Made by a program: the position numbers and the translations under genes
In this document: piece by piece, positions 28,682 through 38,282 of the stretch
Layout of the letters: each line of letters opens with the position of its first letter
Numbering within the stretch: the first letter of the stretch is position 1
The notes under the pieces: model-generated
Seen by the model: only the letters and a program-made list of their open reading frames with translations
Databases searched by the model: none
What the model was told of the DNA's origin: nothing
Assembly (NCBI GenBank): GCA_004353515.1
Contig: SMNZ01000001.1
Coordinates: forward strand, 248,001-312,000
From: Alteromonadaceae bacterium M269
GTDB taxonomy: Bacteria > Pseudomonadota > Gammaproteobacteria > Enterobacterales > Alteromonadaceae
Direction: 5' to 3'
Length of the DNA: 64,000 nucleotides

Positions 28682-30745
28682 ATGAAAATCTCGTCTGGAA
28701 CTGATGCTGTCTTGGGAGCGAGCTTATGCCAAGACGGCTGTAATTTTGCCGTGCATAGCCCCGAAGCTCATCAAGTGTTTTTATGCTTATTCGATATGGT
28801 CGAAGAACAGGTTGCTGAAATCCCCATGCCTGTAAAAACTGGCGATGTCTGGCATTGTCATGTGGGAGGAATCCAATCAGGTCAGCTATATGCTTATCGA
28901 GCTGTGGGTACTTATGCACCTGAAAGCGGTTTGTGTTTTGATAAAGAAAAGCTCCTGATTGATCCTTATGCCAAGGCACTAAATAAGCCATTATTTTGGG
29001 TGGAAGAAGATTATCGTGGCGATAGTCAACGGATGATCCCCAAAGGAATTGTTGGGCAGGAGTCGTTTGATTGGCAAGGAATATCGAAACCTAAGATTCC
29101 TGCTAGTAAAACCGTGATTTATGAAACACATGTAAAAGGGTTAACGGCTTTAAACTCGTCTGTTCCTGAAGCATTGAGAGGAACTTATTTAGGGGCGTGC
29201 GATCCCAATATTATTGAGCACTTAAAAAGCTTAGGTATTACCACAGTTCAGTTGTTACCTGTCTTTGCGTTTATGCCTGAGGTTTTTATTACCAGCAAAG
29301 GGTTAACGAATTACTGGGGCTATAACCCCGTTAATTTCTTTGCGCCGGAGCCTCGTTATGCTAAACAGGATGCGGTACTAGAGTTTAAGCACATGGTTAG
29401 GGAGTTTCATCGAGCCGGGATAGAAGTGATTCTGGATGTGGTATACAACCATACGGCTGAGGCTGGCTTTGATGGGCCAACTTTATCTTTCAAAGGTTTG
29501 GATAATCGTTCTTTCTACCTATTTCCGCATAATGAATTTGGTGCAACGAACTACGCCGAACCTACTAATAACTCAGGCTGTGGCAATAGTATCAATTTAA
29601 CTCAGCCCTATGCTTATCAATTAGTTATGGATTCACTCCGTTACTGGATTGAAGAGATGCAGATTGATGGCTTTAGGTTCGATCTCGCCGCTAGTTTGTG
29701 CAGGGAACCTGAAGAGTTTTCTTTGTTTGCTGGCTTTTTACGCATGGTGAAACAAGAACCCACACTAAGTCAGGTTAAGCTTATTGCGGAACCCTGGGAT
29801 GTCGGTTTAGGTGGATATCGTTTAGGGCAGTTCCCCGCTAACTGGCATGAAGTGAATGATAAATACCGAGATACGGTCCGAGCGTTTTGGCGAGGTGATA
29901 AAGGTATCACCAGTGAGTTTGCAACACGCTTGTTAGGAAGCCGAGATGTCTTTCACAAAGGTAAGCGCTCTATTCATTCATCGATTAATCATGTGACTTA
30001 CCACGATGGTTTTACCCTCCAAGATCTCGTGAGTTACAAAGAACGACATAATCTCGATAACCTTGAGAATAATCGCGATGGTCACGGTCATAATTTGTCT
30101 GAAAATTATGGTGTGGAAGGTGAGACCGATGACTGTGACATTATTCAATTGCGTGAGAAACAGAAGCGCAACCTGTTCGCTACCTTGTTGCTATCACAAG
30201 GAATACCTCATGTCCTAGGTGGAGACGAATTAAGTCGAACGCAAATGGGGAATAACAATGCTTATTGTCAGGATAATGAAATAAGTTGGATAGATTGGAA
30301 CCTAGACAAACGTCAGTCTGATTTTCTCTGCTTCTGCCAAAAGCTTATTAAGTTGCGCCAAGAGTCGCGAATATTATCTGATTTGCAGCTAAGAGATGAT
30401 GCTTATACCAATACATGCAATGTTGAAACTGTTGGTTGGTACAAACCGGATGGAAGCGAAAAAACAGCTGATGATTGGCATGATCCTGATAACCAAGCAT
30501 TTATGATCGATATACAAGAATCGAGCAATCAGGAAAATGTCAAAGCCGAACGATGGCTACTGTTATTTAATGCGAGTGAGCATGAAGTTTCGTTTGCTTT
30601 ACCTGCGATAAATTCAAATGGTTTTTGGCGAGTTGTGGTTGATACTCGATACCCGCAAATGATGCAAGAACCGACTTTAAATATACAGGAATCTTATCAG
30701 CTCGAAGAAAGAAGTCTGGGCGTTTTATGTATTAATTATTCGTAA
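28682..30745 (+). CDS. glgX: Glycogen debranching enzyme
   Basis: Hydrolyses the alpha-1,6 linkages of phosphorylase-limit dextrin, freeing maltotetraose-sized chains. 687 residues, GH13 subfamily 11: N-terminal CBM48-like domain (about 1-130), WGYNPVNFFAPEPRY (about 213-227), VVYNHTAE (about 254-261), the nucleophile in DGFRFDLAASL (about 330), acid/base AEPWDVG (about 366) and VTYHDGFTLQDLVSY (about 437-451). Together with MalQ and GlgP it forms the glycogen-release set. It starts 4 bases after glgB; a weak hairpin follows its stop. Confidence 0.96.
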   Translation: MKISSGTDAVLGASLCQDGCNFAVHSPEAHQVFLCLFDMVEEQVAEIPMPVKTGDVWHCHVGGIQSGQLYAYRAVGTYAPESGLCFDKEKLLIDPYAKALNKPLFWVEEDYRGDSQRMIPKGIVGQESFDWQGISKPKIPASKTVIYETHVKGLTALNSSVPEALRGTYLGACDPNIIEHLKSLGITTVQLLPVFAFMPEVFITSKGLTNYWGYNPVNFFAPEPRYAKQDAVLEFKHMVREFHRAGIEVILDVVYNHTAEAGFDGPTLSFKGLDNRSFYLFPHNEFGATNYAEPTNNSGCGNSINLTQPYAYQLVMDSLRYWIEEMQIDGFRFDLAASLCREPEEFSLFAGFLRMVKQEPTLSQVKLIAEPWDVGLGGYRLGQFPANWHEVNDKYRDTVRAFWRGDKGITSEFATRLLGSRDVFHKGKRSIHSSINHVTYHDGFTLQDLVSYKERHNLDNLENNRDGHGHNLSENYGVEGETDDCDIIQLREKQKRNLFATLLLSQGIPHVLGGDELSRTQMGNNNAYCQDNEISWIDWNLDKRQSDFLCFCQKLIKLRQESRILSDLQLRDDAYTNTCNVETVGWYKPDGSEKTADDWHDPDNQAFMIDIQESSNQENVKAERWLLLFNASEHEVSFALPAINSNGFWRVVVDTRYPQMMQEPTLNIQESYQLEERSLGVLCINYS

Positions 30746-30791
30746 ACGTTACCGATTCAGCTATATGTATAAAAGTGTTGCTCCGACTATC

Positions 30792-30812
30792 GATTTTTTG
30801 CATAAAAATCGT
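30792..30812. terminator. AT-rich hairpin between glgX and gnd
   Basis: CGATTTTT pairs with AAAAATCG around a short TGCAT loop. It may end the malQ-glgB-glgX transcript, but it is AT-rich and has no following T-run. A smaller CAGC/GCTG hairpin follows about 10 bases on. Confidence 0.4.
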
Positions 30813-30891
30813 CGTTAAAGTACAGCAAAAAAGCTGAGGTTCAGTATAATGCGATTCCAATTCGAGTCTTTTACTTTTATTGGAATATTGC

Positions 30892-32421
30892 ATGAATAAT
30901 AGTGCACAGTGCGACATCGGTTTTATTGGTTTAGGTGTAATGGGTAAGAACCTCGCATTAAACCTCGCAGACAACGGTTACCGCATCGCGTGTTTTGATT
31001 TAGACAAAACGAAAATTGACGACACTATTAAGCAAGACAAACTCGAAAACGGTTCAGATTCTGAACGTATTGTCGCTTGTCGGTCATATACCGAGCTTTT
31101 AGCTCAACTTAAAGCACCTCACCTTATTATTCTCTCTGTGCCTGCTGGCGGTCCTGTTGATCATGTTTGTTCTCACTTAATTGATGCCGGAATAGATGCT
31201 GACGATATCGTTGTTGATACAGGTAATAGCTTGTGGACTGACTCCGTTGAACGCGAAGCGAAATACAAAGGTAAGTTTATCTTCTTCTCAACCGCTGTTT
31301 CAGGCGGGGAAGTTGGTGCACGTTTCGGACCTTCATTGATGCCGTCAGGTGACCCTTATGCTTGGACGCGTATTGAACCGGTTTGGCAAGCCATTGCCGC
31401 TAAAGTAGATGCCAAGACGGGCAAACCGATTGAATCATCAACACCTGGTAAGCCAGTAACAGAAGGAGAGCCTTGTACCACTTATATTGGTCCTGTTGGT
31501 GCTGGTCACTATGTGAAGATGGTTCATAACGGTATTGAGTACGCTGATATGCAATTAATTTGTGAAGCCTATCAGATGATGCGCGATGGTTTAGGTTTAA
31601 CACCTGTTGAAATTGCTAAGATATTCAGAGAGTGGAACCAAGGTGAACTTGATAGCTACCTGATTGAAATAAGCGCGGAAGTTCTTGAGAAGGTTGACGA
31701 AGAAACACAGCAGCCCTTAGTTGATATGATCATGGATAAGGCTGGACAAAAAGGAACCGGCTTATGGACTGCAGTCAGTGCCTTGCAAGTAGGAAGTCCT
31801 GCACAAACTATAGCCCAAGCTGTTTTTGCTCGTAGCCTTTCAAGTCTGAAGAATGAGCGTGTTCAAGCGTCGAAGGTACTTAAAGGGCCTGAGATGCCGT
31901 CTTTATCTGATGCTGAAAAGCAAGATGTCATAGAGAATCTCCGCGATGCGCTATATTGCTCAAAGATCTGCGCTTATGCTCAGGGCTTCCAGTTAATGGA
32001 TATCGCTTCTAAAGAGCAAAACTGGACCTTGGACTTTGCAGAGATCGCTAAAATTTGGCGTGCCGGTTGTATTATTCGCGCAGTATTCTTGCAGTCCATT
32101 ACGCAAGCCTACGAGAGCGACGAGACTCTGACTAACTTGTTACTTGATCCATTCTTCGCTGAGCAAATTACCAAGTATCAAATGCGTTGGCGCAAGGCAA
32201 TTGCTGATGCAACACTTATGGGTGTACCTTGCGCAGCTATGTCTTCGGCACTTAATTATTATGATTCTTACCGCAGCGACATACTGCCAGCGAGTTTATT
32301 ACAAGGGCAACGTGATTACTTTGGCGCACACACCTTCGAACGCACAGATAAGCCGGCTGGTAAGAAATTCCACATCGAATGGAGCCAACCGGGGCAGCCT
32401 CAAATCAAAATTAAGAAGTAG
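30892..32421 (+). CDS. gnd: 6-Phosphogluconate dehydrogenase, decarboxylating
   Basis: Oxidatively decarboxylates 6-phosphogluconate to ribulose-5-phosphate, competing with Edd for substrate. 509 residues from the ATG at 30892; a TTG 12 bases earlier is less likely. N-terminal NADP fold DIGFIGLGVMGKNLALNL, STAVSGGEVGARFGPSLMPSG (about 124-144), the catalytic-Lys segment HYVKMVHNGIEYADMQ (about 202-217) and the C-terminal GQRDYFGAHTFER. It is transcribed alone. A REP-like inverted pair begins at its stop codon. Confidence 0.96.
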   Translation: MNNSAQCDIGFIGLGVMGKNLALNLADNGYRIACFDLDKTKIDDTIKQDKLENGSDSERIVACRSYTELLAQLKAPHLIILSVPAGGPVDHVCSHLIDAGIDADDIVVDTGNSLWTDSVEREAKYKGKFIFFSTAVSGGEVGARFGPSLMPSGDPYAWTRIEPVWQAIAAKVDAKTGKPIESSTPGKPVTEGEPCTTYIGPVGAGHYVKMVHNGIEYADMQLICEAYQMMRDGLGLTPVEIAKIFREWNQGELDSYLIEISAEVLEKVDEETQQPLVDMIMDKAGQKGTGLWTAVSALQVGSPAQTIAQAVFARSLSSLKNERVQASKVLKGPEMPSLSDAEKQDVIENLRDALYCSKICAYAQGFQLMDIASKEQNWTLDFAEIAKIWRAGCIIRAVFLQSITQAYESDETLTNLLLDPFFAEQITKYQMRWRKAIADATLMGVPCAAMSSALNYYDSYRSDILPASLLQGQRDYFGAHTFERTDKPAGKKFHIEWSQPGQPQIKIKK

Positions 32422-32487
32422 CCCCATATCAATTCGGCTCCTACAACGGCAATGTTCTTTGTTGTAGGAGCTGGATTTATCCGCGAA
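32421..32487. repeat. REP-like inverted pair (REPIN-type)
   Basis: Two outward-divergent copies of a GTAGGAGC-headed unit lie back to back. One reads on the plus strand from GTTGTAGGAGC at 32461. The other reads on the minus strand from 32447. Their heads form an 11-bp perfect stem (32437-32447 with 32461-32471). The plus copy continues with GGAT-TT-ATCC and GCGAA, resembling REP elements of Pseudomonas with a GTAG tetranucleotide. It follows gnd directly and may also stop transcription. Confidence 0.6.
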
Positions 32488-32643
32488 TAGTGATCTTAGC
32501 AGCGTTTTATTCGTTACCCCTCTCATAAACAAAACTAACGCTCAAACTTTACACCTCCAAAATCCCTCTATATTGGTATTCAGCAATTGTTGCGGTAGGC
32601 TAAGGTAATTCCTTTATACCAAAGTCTTAATAAGAGGGAGTCA

Positions 32644-33030
32644 ATGAAACTTAGTAATCAAGAGTGGCGTGAACGCCTATCAGACGAAGAATATCGCGTA
32701 TGTCGAGAAAAAGGGACTGAAAGACCTTTTACCGGTAAGTTATTGAATGAAAATTCTGCCGGAACTTACTCGTGTAAATGTTGTGGCGTTAAGCTTTTTG
32801 AAGCTGAGCATAAGTTTGATTCAAGATGCGGCTGGCCATCGTTTTACGCTGAAAGTGCTGAAAAAAACATTCGTTACGAAACGGATTTGAGCCATGGAAT
32901 GACGCGCGTTGAGATTATATGCAAACACTGCGACGCTCATTTAGGACATGTATTTGAAGATGGTCCAGAGCCTTCGGGGCAACGCTACTGTGTTAACTCT
33001 GTATCTCTTAATTTTGAACCTAAAGAATAA
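32644..33030 (+). CDS. msrB: Peptide-methionine (R)-S-oxide reductase
   Basis: Repairs oxidised methionine (R form) in proteins. The 128 residues hold the whole MsrB fold: two CxxC pairs for structural zinc (CKCC near 39, CKHC near 88), CGWPSFY (about 57-63), GHVFEDGP (about 96-103) and the catalytic cysteine in RYCVNSVSL (about 111). The N-terminus [10 protein letters not shown] is also typical. There is no signal peptide, so it is cytoplasmic. AGAGGGAG lies just before the ATG. Confidence 0.95.
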   Translation: MKLSNQEWRERLSDEEYRVCREKGTERPFTGKLLNENSAGTYSCKCCGVKLFEAEHKFDSRCGWPSFYAESAEKNIRYETDLSHGMTRVEIICKHCDAHLGHVFEDGPEPSGQRYCVNSVSLNFEPKE

Positions 33031-33077
33031 TAATTCCCACAACAAGGTACCTACTTAATCTTACTAGGAAACACACT

Positions 33078-35960
33078 ATGCAAAACAAAGGCTTTTTACG
33101 CACGGCCCCGCTGCTATGTGGGTTGCTTTGTGGACTTTCATTGTCCGCGCAGTCAACCGTGTTAATGAAACCCGTTTTTGAGCCTGATATTGAATATAAA
33201 GGCCAATTACTTGAAAGTCGTTACAACAGCGCAATTACCAAACCCGATGATATTTTAGGTTTTCCAGTTGGCAATCGTGTCGCAGAACCTGCAGAAATAT
33301 CCCAAGCAGTTGAAATGTGGAATGAACAGAGTGACAGAGTTCATGCCGTTGAGTATGCGCGGTCGCATGAAGGCCGGCCACTATATGCTGTTTTTATATC
33401 GAGCCCTGAAAACCTGAAACGTTTGGATGCCATTAAAGCGGATATCAATAAGTTGGCAGACCCGCGCAGCTTAAATGATAGAAGCGCCAAGAAAATTATT
33501 GATGACCTGCCAGGTGTTGCCTGGATGGCTTACTCTATTCACGGAAATGAAACGTCAGGTGCAGATGCTGCCATGGCAGCCATTTACCATTTAGCGGCTT
33601 CTCAGGAACAATCTGTCGCAGATCTGTTAGATAAGCTTGTGATTGTCATCGATCCTATGATGAATCCGGATGGTCGGGCACGATTCGCTAAGTCTCTTGA
33701 GCAGTACCGTGGCACGGCACCTAATGTTGATGATCAATCTTTGTTGCATCGAGGTGACTGGCCGTTCGGTAGGACAAATCACTATTTCTTCGATCTTAAC
33801 CGGGATTTCTTTTACCTAACGCAACCTGAAACGCAAGGTCGCGTTAAGTTGATCAACCGTTGGCGTCCGCAATTGATGATTGACGGGCATGAAATGGGTT
33901 CACAAAGTACCTATTTGATGGGACCGCCAAGACAGCCTCTTAACGCTAACATCCCGCCGTTTGTTCAGAAATGGGGGTTAACCTTCTCGAAAGAGCAGGG
34001 GGCTGCGTTTGATGATCAAGGTTGGCGCTACTTTACTGGCGAGTGGTTTGAAAACTGGTATCCAGGCTACTCCAATTACGCCGAGTACCGTGGCAGTATG
34101 CATATTCTCTATGAACAATCGCGTATGGCCGAAGACGGTGTTCGCCGCCCGGAAGGCACTGTTCAAACCTATAAAGAGTCAGTACATCATCAGTTCGTGA
34201 GTACTATGGCTAATCTAACATCCCTAGCTCAATACTCGAAAGAAATGTACGCGGATTATTGGCAAAGCAGAAAGCAAAACGTTGATCCAAAAGGTCAATT
34301 TGCTAACCGTTCTTATGTTGTTTTAGCGAATGAAAACAAAGGACGTATGAAAGCTTTTGTTGAACGCTTGCAGGCCCAAGATATAGAAGTTTTTGTTGCT
34401 CAGAAGTCAATTAAAGTCTCTGATGCGGTTAATCACCTTGGTGATACTTTGAATTCAGCAGAAATTCCAGCAGGAAGTTTAGTCATACCAAACAGACAGC
34501 CTGAAGCGCCTTTGATCTCAGCTATCTTGGAGTTTGATGCGGCAATCAAAACGGAAGTGTTGGTTGAAGAGCGTCAACGTAACCTGCGTGACGGCTCGTC
34601 AATCATGTACGATACAACGGCTTGGAATCTAACAATGATGTACGGCCTTCCAGCACTGACTGTGCCTTCTGAGTTGACGTCTAATCTTAAACCTTATGCT
34701 GATGAAAATGAGACTTTAAGAGAGCCTCGTGCAGATGCGTTGGCTTGGATTGTTGACGGCGTGGACGACCGCTCGGTGAGTTTCGCTGCTCGTATGATGG
34801 AGCGAGGTTATCAGGTTCGCACTATCGATAAGGCAACAGTTTTGAGTGGCGAGTCGTTAAGTCGTGGCTCAGTTATGGTTGCTAAGGTTGATAATCCTAA
34901 TACAAGTGATTTGCTTGATAGTGTTAAGTTAACAGCGAGTGAGTTGGGCTTAGACGTTGCTTCGATTGATAGCGGCTACGGCGATGGTGTATTACCTGAT
35001 TGGGGTGGTCGCCACTTCAATGTGTTGAATAGGCCTCAGATTGGCATTATCAGCCACGGCCAATTTAGCAGCTACGATGTGGGCGCAACCTGGTGGACGA
35101 TAGATCATTATTTAGGTATCCGTCACAGCCAGCTTGACGTTGCGTCACTAACAAATACTGATTTAAGACGTTACAACACTTTGGTGCTTCCAACCGGCTT
35201 TGGTGGTTTATCTAAGCCGCAACAAGACGCGCTGAAAAAATGGATTGAGCAAGGCGGAACTTTAATTGCTCATGATAGAAGCGCCGCCAACTTAGCTCGA
35301 AAAGACGGATTAAGCCAAGTCAGACAAGTTGCTGATACCTTCGGTGATGCTGAAAAGTACGATTTGTCAGTACAGCGCGAATGGTTAGCGTTACAAGACG
35401 ATGTTGATCCGAGCGAAATTATGCAACATGCAGTAAGCACTGAATTAAGCTACCCATGGGACAATGACGTTAAGCGCTTGAAAAAAGATGCTCTTAAAAA
35501 GCGTGACCAATGGCAAAGTTTGTTTATGCCTCGCGGGGCTATGGTTGCAGGGAGAGTTGATCAGGAACACTGGTTAAGTTTTGGTGTTGATGAAACGCTA
35601 CCTTTGCTCTATTCACGTATGCCAGTATTAATGTCTGATGATAGTTCAAGAGCTGTTGTTAGAGTTGGTGTCCTTAAGGATAACGGTGATAACGATGCTG
35701 ATCCATCCGTTATTGGCTGGTCAACAGTACCCGCAGGTTATGATCTGTCCGTAAGAATGAGTGGGCTATTGTGGCCAGAAGCTTCACAGCGCATTGCTAA
35801 CTCTGCTTATTTGACTCGTGAATCTTTAGGTGCGGGCCAGATTATCTTGTTTGCAGGCCAACCTAACTTTAGGGGTTCAACTCGTGGAACAAACCGCCTG
35901 CTGCTAAATGCATTGGTTTATGGTTCAGGTTTAGGAACAAGGCCTAGTATTAATTTGTAG
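33078..35960 (+). CDS. Large exported M14-family zinc carboxypeptidase
   Basis: A 960-residue exported metallopeptidase with a signal peptide (about residues 1-25). The M14 catalytic domain (about 55-370) shows the zinc pair HGNETSG (about 152-158), MMNPDGRARF (about 193-202) and the third His in MIDGHEMGSQ (about 270). YEQSRMAEDG lies in the region expected to hold the catalytic Glu. The remaining 550 residues are an appended domain containing a glutamine-amidotransferase-like segment (LPTGFGGLSKPQQDALKKWIEQGGTLIAHD, in two parts, about 705-740), as in other large marine M14 proteins. It probably digests peptides outside the cytoplasm. A strong hairpin follows the stop. Confidence 0.85.
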   Translation: MQNKGFLRTAPLLCGLLCGLSLSAQSTVLMKPVFEPDIEYKGQLLESRYNSAITKPDDILGFPVGNRVAEPAEISQAVEMWNEQSDRVHAVEYARSHEGRPLYAVFISSPENLKRLDAIKADINKLADPRSLNDRSAKKIIDDLPGVAWMAYSIHGNETSGADAAMAAIYHLAASQEQSVADLLDKLVIVIDPMMNPDGRARFAKSLEQYRGTAPNVDDQSLLHRGDWPFGRTNHYFFDLNRDFFYLTQPETQGRVKLINRWRPQLMIDGHEMGSQSTYLMGPPRQPLNANIPPFVQKWGLTFSKEQGAAFDDQGWRYFTGEWFENWYPGYSNYAEYRGSMHILYEQSRMAEDGVRRPEGTVQTYKESVHHQFVSTMANLTSLAQYSKEMYADYWQSRKQNVDPKGQFANRSYVVLANENKGRMKAFVERLQAQDIEVFVAQKSIKVSDAVNHLGDTLNSAEIPAGSLVIPNRQPEAPLISAILEFDAAIKTEVLVEERQRNLRDGSSIMYDTTAWNLTMMYGLPALTVPSELTSNLKPYADENETLREPRADALAWIVDGVDDRSVSFAARMMERGYQVRTIDKATVLSGESLSRGSVMVAKVDNPNTSDLLDSVKLTASELGLDVASIDSGYGDGVLPDWGGRHFNVLNRPQIGIISHGQFSSYDVGATWWTIDHYLGIRHSQLDVASLTNTDLRRYNTLVLPTGFGGLSKPQQDALKKWIEQGGTLIAHDRSAANLARKDGLSQVRQVADTFGDAEKYDLSVQREWLALQDDVDPSEIMQHAVSTELSYPWDNDVKRLKKDALKKRDQWQSLFMPRGAMVAGRVDQEHWLSFGVDETLPLLYSRMPVLMSDDSSRAVVRVGVLKDNGDNDADPSVIGWSTVPAGYDLSVRMSGLLWPEASQRIANSAYLTRESLGAGQIILFAGQPNFRGSTRGTNRLLLNALVYGSGLGTRPSINL

Positions 35961-35998
35961 ATTAATGGATGAGGGCTTCTTACGAAGCCTTCATTAAT
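35961..35998 (+). terminator. Hairpin downstream of the M14 peptidase
   Basis: A long stem: ATTAATG...GGGCTTC pairs with GAAGCC...CATTAAT around a TTAC loop, starting right after the stop codon at 35960. It is a likely transcription end and marks the left border of the cassette-like region. Confidence 0.65.
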
Positions 35999-36025
35999 AT
36001 TGTCAGCTGTTGTTGAAGAAATTAA

Positions 36026-36328
36026 GTGAATAGAACAGTAAAATACTCATCAAAGATACTGTTGTTAGCTGCTAAGTACTGTTACTTAAACATGATGTGG
36101 GTTTATACAATAGTAGGTATTCCAGCTTTCTATTTTGGTTTCGATACTTCAGTCTTAGGGAAGATACTAATATTCTTTGTGGTTTCAATTGTCTTTTTTA
36201 TCCCTCTTTTTTTCTTAACAGTTATCATTCATCATAAGTCTTTTAAAACGGACGAAGACATTGAACGTTTCAATGCTCTTTCAGATTCAGGAAAAGGAAA
36301 AATCATTGGGGAATATTGGTCACCCTAA
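36026..36328 (+). CDS. Small membrane protein of unknown function
   Basis: Not recognised. 100 residues from a GTG start at 36026, with two strong hydrophobic segments (about 21-39 and 44-68) and a charged tail. It is the first of a long run of small plus-strand genes. The weak start codon lowers confidence. Confidence 0.45.
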   Translation: MNRTVKYSSKILLLAAKYCYLNMMWVYTIVGIPAFYFGFDTSVLGKILIFFVVSIVFFIPLFFLTVIIHHKSFKTDEDIERFNALSDSGKGKIIGEYWSP

Positions 36329-36417
36329 ATTGATTTGACAACTGCAGAAACATTAAGCTGTTCTCTGTCGCCTGCAAGGATACGTAGTTGCTTCGTATTG
36401 CAATCATTGAGTAGTTT

Positions 36418-36431
36418 TCCTTAATGTTAGA
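36418..36431 (+). repeat. attC R'-like core before a cassette-type gene
   Basis: CCTTAATGTTAGAA ends the gap between two small genes, 24 bases before the next ATG, and closely resembles the sequence at 41002-41011. The matching left core is not clear (ACAAC near 36338). It is a candidate integron recombination site only. Confidence 0.35.
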
Positions 36432-36454
36432 AGTTATATTTAAAGCGAACAATC

Positions 36455-37108
36455 ATGATTTCAAGTAAAAATTTAAATGAATTGGGTGATATCGGCAGTT
36501 TGAGAAAGTTACTCAAATCTTTGGCGACGCTTGATCTAATTATGTCACCTGAATGGGAATCTAGGTATTACTCTTTTAACTCACAATGGGATAAGGGTGA
36601 GGAGTTGGGGTCTATGAGAAATGGAATGGGTGACGAGTTTTTTGTTTGGTTCAATAAAGCAGGATGCTTCATAAAAGGTTTTGATCATGAAAGCGCCATA
36701 TCTTCATGGTCTACACAGGGACAATCACTGTGGCCAAATATTTATCAGGGGGTTCCGACACAATTAAGTGCTGCCCTGAAAGAACCTGCTTTCGCAATTG
36801 AGAATGTCTCGTTTGCTTTTTGGCGCTTGCGTGAAGATCCGAGTTGGAGCCGTAGTGATTTCCCTCTACCTGAATCTGAAGATCCTGATGGCTCTGAATA
36901 TTTATTGGAAATACTAAATGGAAAGCCTAGTACATACCAAGACTTCGCAGAAGAGTACTATGAAGAAGATATTCCTTTGGCACCAATTCGGGATATTTAC
37001 GCACATGCCCCCATTACAACCAAAACCATCGAGTATCTAAACCCCTGTATTACTATTGAAGATATTGCAGAAGAGTTAGTAGAAATTGGCTACCCTGAAG
37101 AATTATAA
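36455..37108 (+). CDS. Conserved hypothetical protein (NELGDIGSLRKL family)
   Basis: A 217-residue soluble, acidic protein. The N-terminus LNELGDIGSLRKLLKSLATLD followed by SPEWESRYYSFNSQWD is, from memory, a family of uncharacterised bacterial proteins; the function is unknown. Many Trp and acidic residues and a central GDEFFVWFNKAG segment are visible. There are no membrane segments or catalytic motif. It lies 24 bases after an attC-like core, as expected for a gene cassette. Confidence 0.6.
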   Translation: MISSKNLNELGDIGSLRKLLKSLATLDLIMSPEWESRYYSFNSQWDKGEELGSMRNGMGDEFFVWFNKAGCFIKGFDHESAISSWSTQGQSLWPNIYQGVPTQLSAALKEPAFAIENVSFAFWRLREDPSWSRSDFPLPESEDPDGSEYLLEILNGKPSTYQDFAEEYYEEDIPLAPIRDIYAHAPITTKTIEYLNPCITIEDIAEELVEIGYPEEL

Positions 37109-37294
37109 CTGTTCAAGCAAGTACCTGAGAATGGTTTTGAACGTAAGGCTTGAATTGTCAAAGGTACTAGGTGCTTTTCCTGTGGATATAGAGTTTCGCA
37201 TTAAAAATGTTATACAAGCATATAACTTTGACTCAAGTAAATGCTTCAGTTTTTGTATAAGCTCATATCTAGTAATTTAGTCACCTGACCAAAA

Positions 37295-37597
37295 ATGAAA
37301 CAACCTGTGGTCCTTATATTGGGAATTAGCTCTTTTGTATTACCGATACTTTTGCTTATAGAAATAGGTGTAAATTTTCAGGTAGCTTGCTTTATTGGAA
37401 TAAGTATCGGTCTAATTGGGTTTTGGGCTGCTATCTTTTTTGAAAGAAAGAACATCGAAAGTGGAGAATTAGATTTAAAAAAACAGAGTAGAGCGAATAA
37501 AGTGCTAACATACAGCCTTGCTACCTTGTTTTTTCTGATTTTCGTTTTACCGATGCTGTACACATTGTTAAGTGATATCGTTAGCTATGTCAGCTAA
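37295..37597 (+). CDS. Small three-helix membrane protein, unknown
   Basis: Not recognised. 100 residues with three hydrophobic segments (about 4-25, 30-48 and 70-95) and a short charged loop between the second and third. The stop codon lies inside a hairpin (37570-37607). No clear ribosome site is seen, so the start is uncertain. Confidence 0.45.
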   Translation: MKQPVVLILGISSFVLPILLLIEIGVNFQVACFIGISIGLIGFWAAIFFERKNIESGELDLKKQSRANKVLTYSLATLFFLIFVLPMLYTLLSDIVSYVS

Positions 37598-37607
37598 CGG
37601 CTCACTT
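37570..37607 (+). repeat. Strong hairpin over a stop codon
   Basis: CGTTAGCT (37579-37586) pairs with AGCTAACG (37592-37599). An outer AAGTG/CACTT pair lies at 37570-37574 and 37603-37607. It spans the stop codon of the small membrane gene. The GTTAG/CTAAC content resembles an attC core pair, but the arms are far closer than in a normal attC. Confidence 0.5.
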
Positions 37608-37695
37608 AATAGGATGGATTTTGGCAGGCTGTTTTGCATTATAACCAGCACCTTGCTGCCCTTTGTGTAAAAAGTTACTCGTCTGAGGGTGAATT

Positions 37696-38280
37696 ATGAG
37701 ACTACTTTTAGCTCTAGTTTATATTGGCTTCGGTATTTGGTTTTATTTTCGACTAGGTGGTTCTAAATTGCCTCCGTACATTGGTATCGTCTTTGGAATG
37801 GTACTAATGTTTTCATCCGTAGTTGTCTGCAATGAAGGTTTTCTACGGCGAATTCGAGGCATTTCTGACAAAGAACATATCAATAATCTAATAACTAATG
37901 GGATGGCCATCATTGAGTCATATAAGGCTTCGGAAGCCATCACCTTTGAAGATTTAAATACGGGCTGTCTTTGTCATGTTTTGAAAATAGGCGATAACAG
38001 GGCTATGTGTTTATATGGTCAGTATTTATATGATTACGCAGAAATATTAGATGACCCAGATATGGAGCAACAGCGGAAGTTCCCTACAGATAAGTTTAAA
38101 CTTGTTAGAAGGACAAAAAGCGATGAAATTCTGCGTTTGGATATTGGTCAGAACGTAATAGAAGAATATAAAATTGAAAGCCTACGACTAGAAAATTTGT
38201 ACTCCCTCGGTTTTCGCTTAAAAAATGGTGAAATTGTCGATGGAATATCATTTGACAAAATTCGTGACGCTTGTGCATGA
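37696..38280 (+). CDS. Membrane-anchored hypothetical protein
   Basis: Not recognised. 194 residues with two N-terminal hydrophobic segments (about 2-16 and 26-45), then a cytoplasmic-looking mixed domain. That domain contains CLCHVLKIGDNRAMCLYGQYLYDYAEI near residues 95-120 and a run of charged residues, so it may be a small alpha/beta domain. The ATG follows TGAGGGTGA. An attC-like sequence begins right after its stop. Confidence 0.55.
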   Translation: MRLLLALVYIGFGIWFYFRLGGSKLPPYIGIVFGMVLMFSSVVVCNEGFLRRIRGISDKEHINNLITNGMAIIESYKASEAITFEDLNTGCLCHVLKIGDNRAMCLYGQYLYDYAEILDDPDMEQQRKFPTDKFKLVRRTKSDEILRLDIGQNVIEEYKIESLRLENLYSLGFRLKNGEIVDGISFDKIRDACA

Positions 38281-38282
38281 GT

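Noticed and set aside
37086-37280. 64-codon frame overlapping the end of the NELGDIG-family gene
   Set aside because: Overlaps a better-supported gene, has no ribosome site, and its translation has no features; could be a cassette remnant but is not supported.
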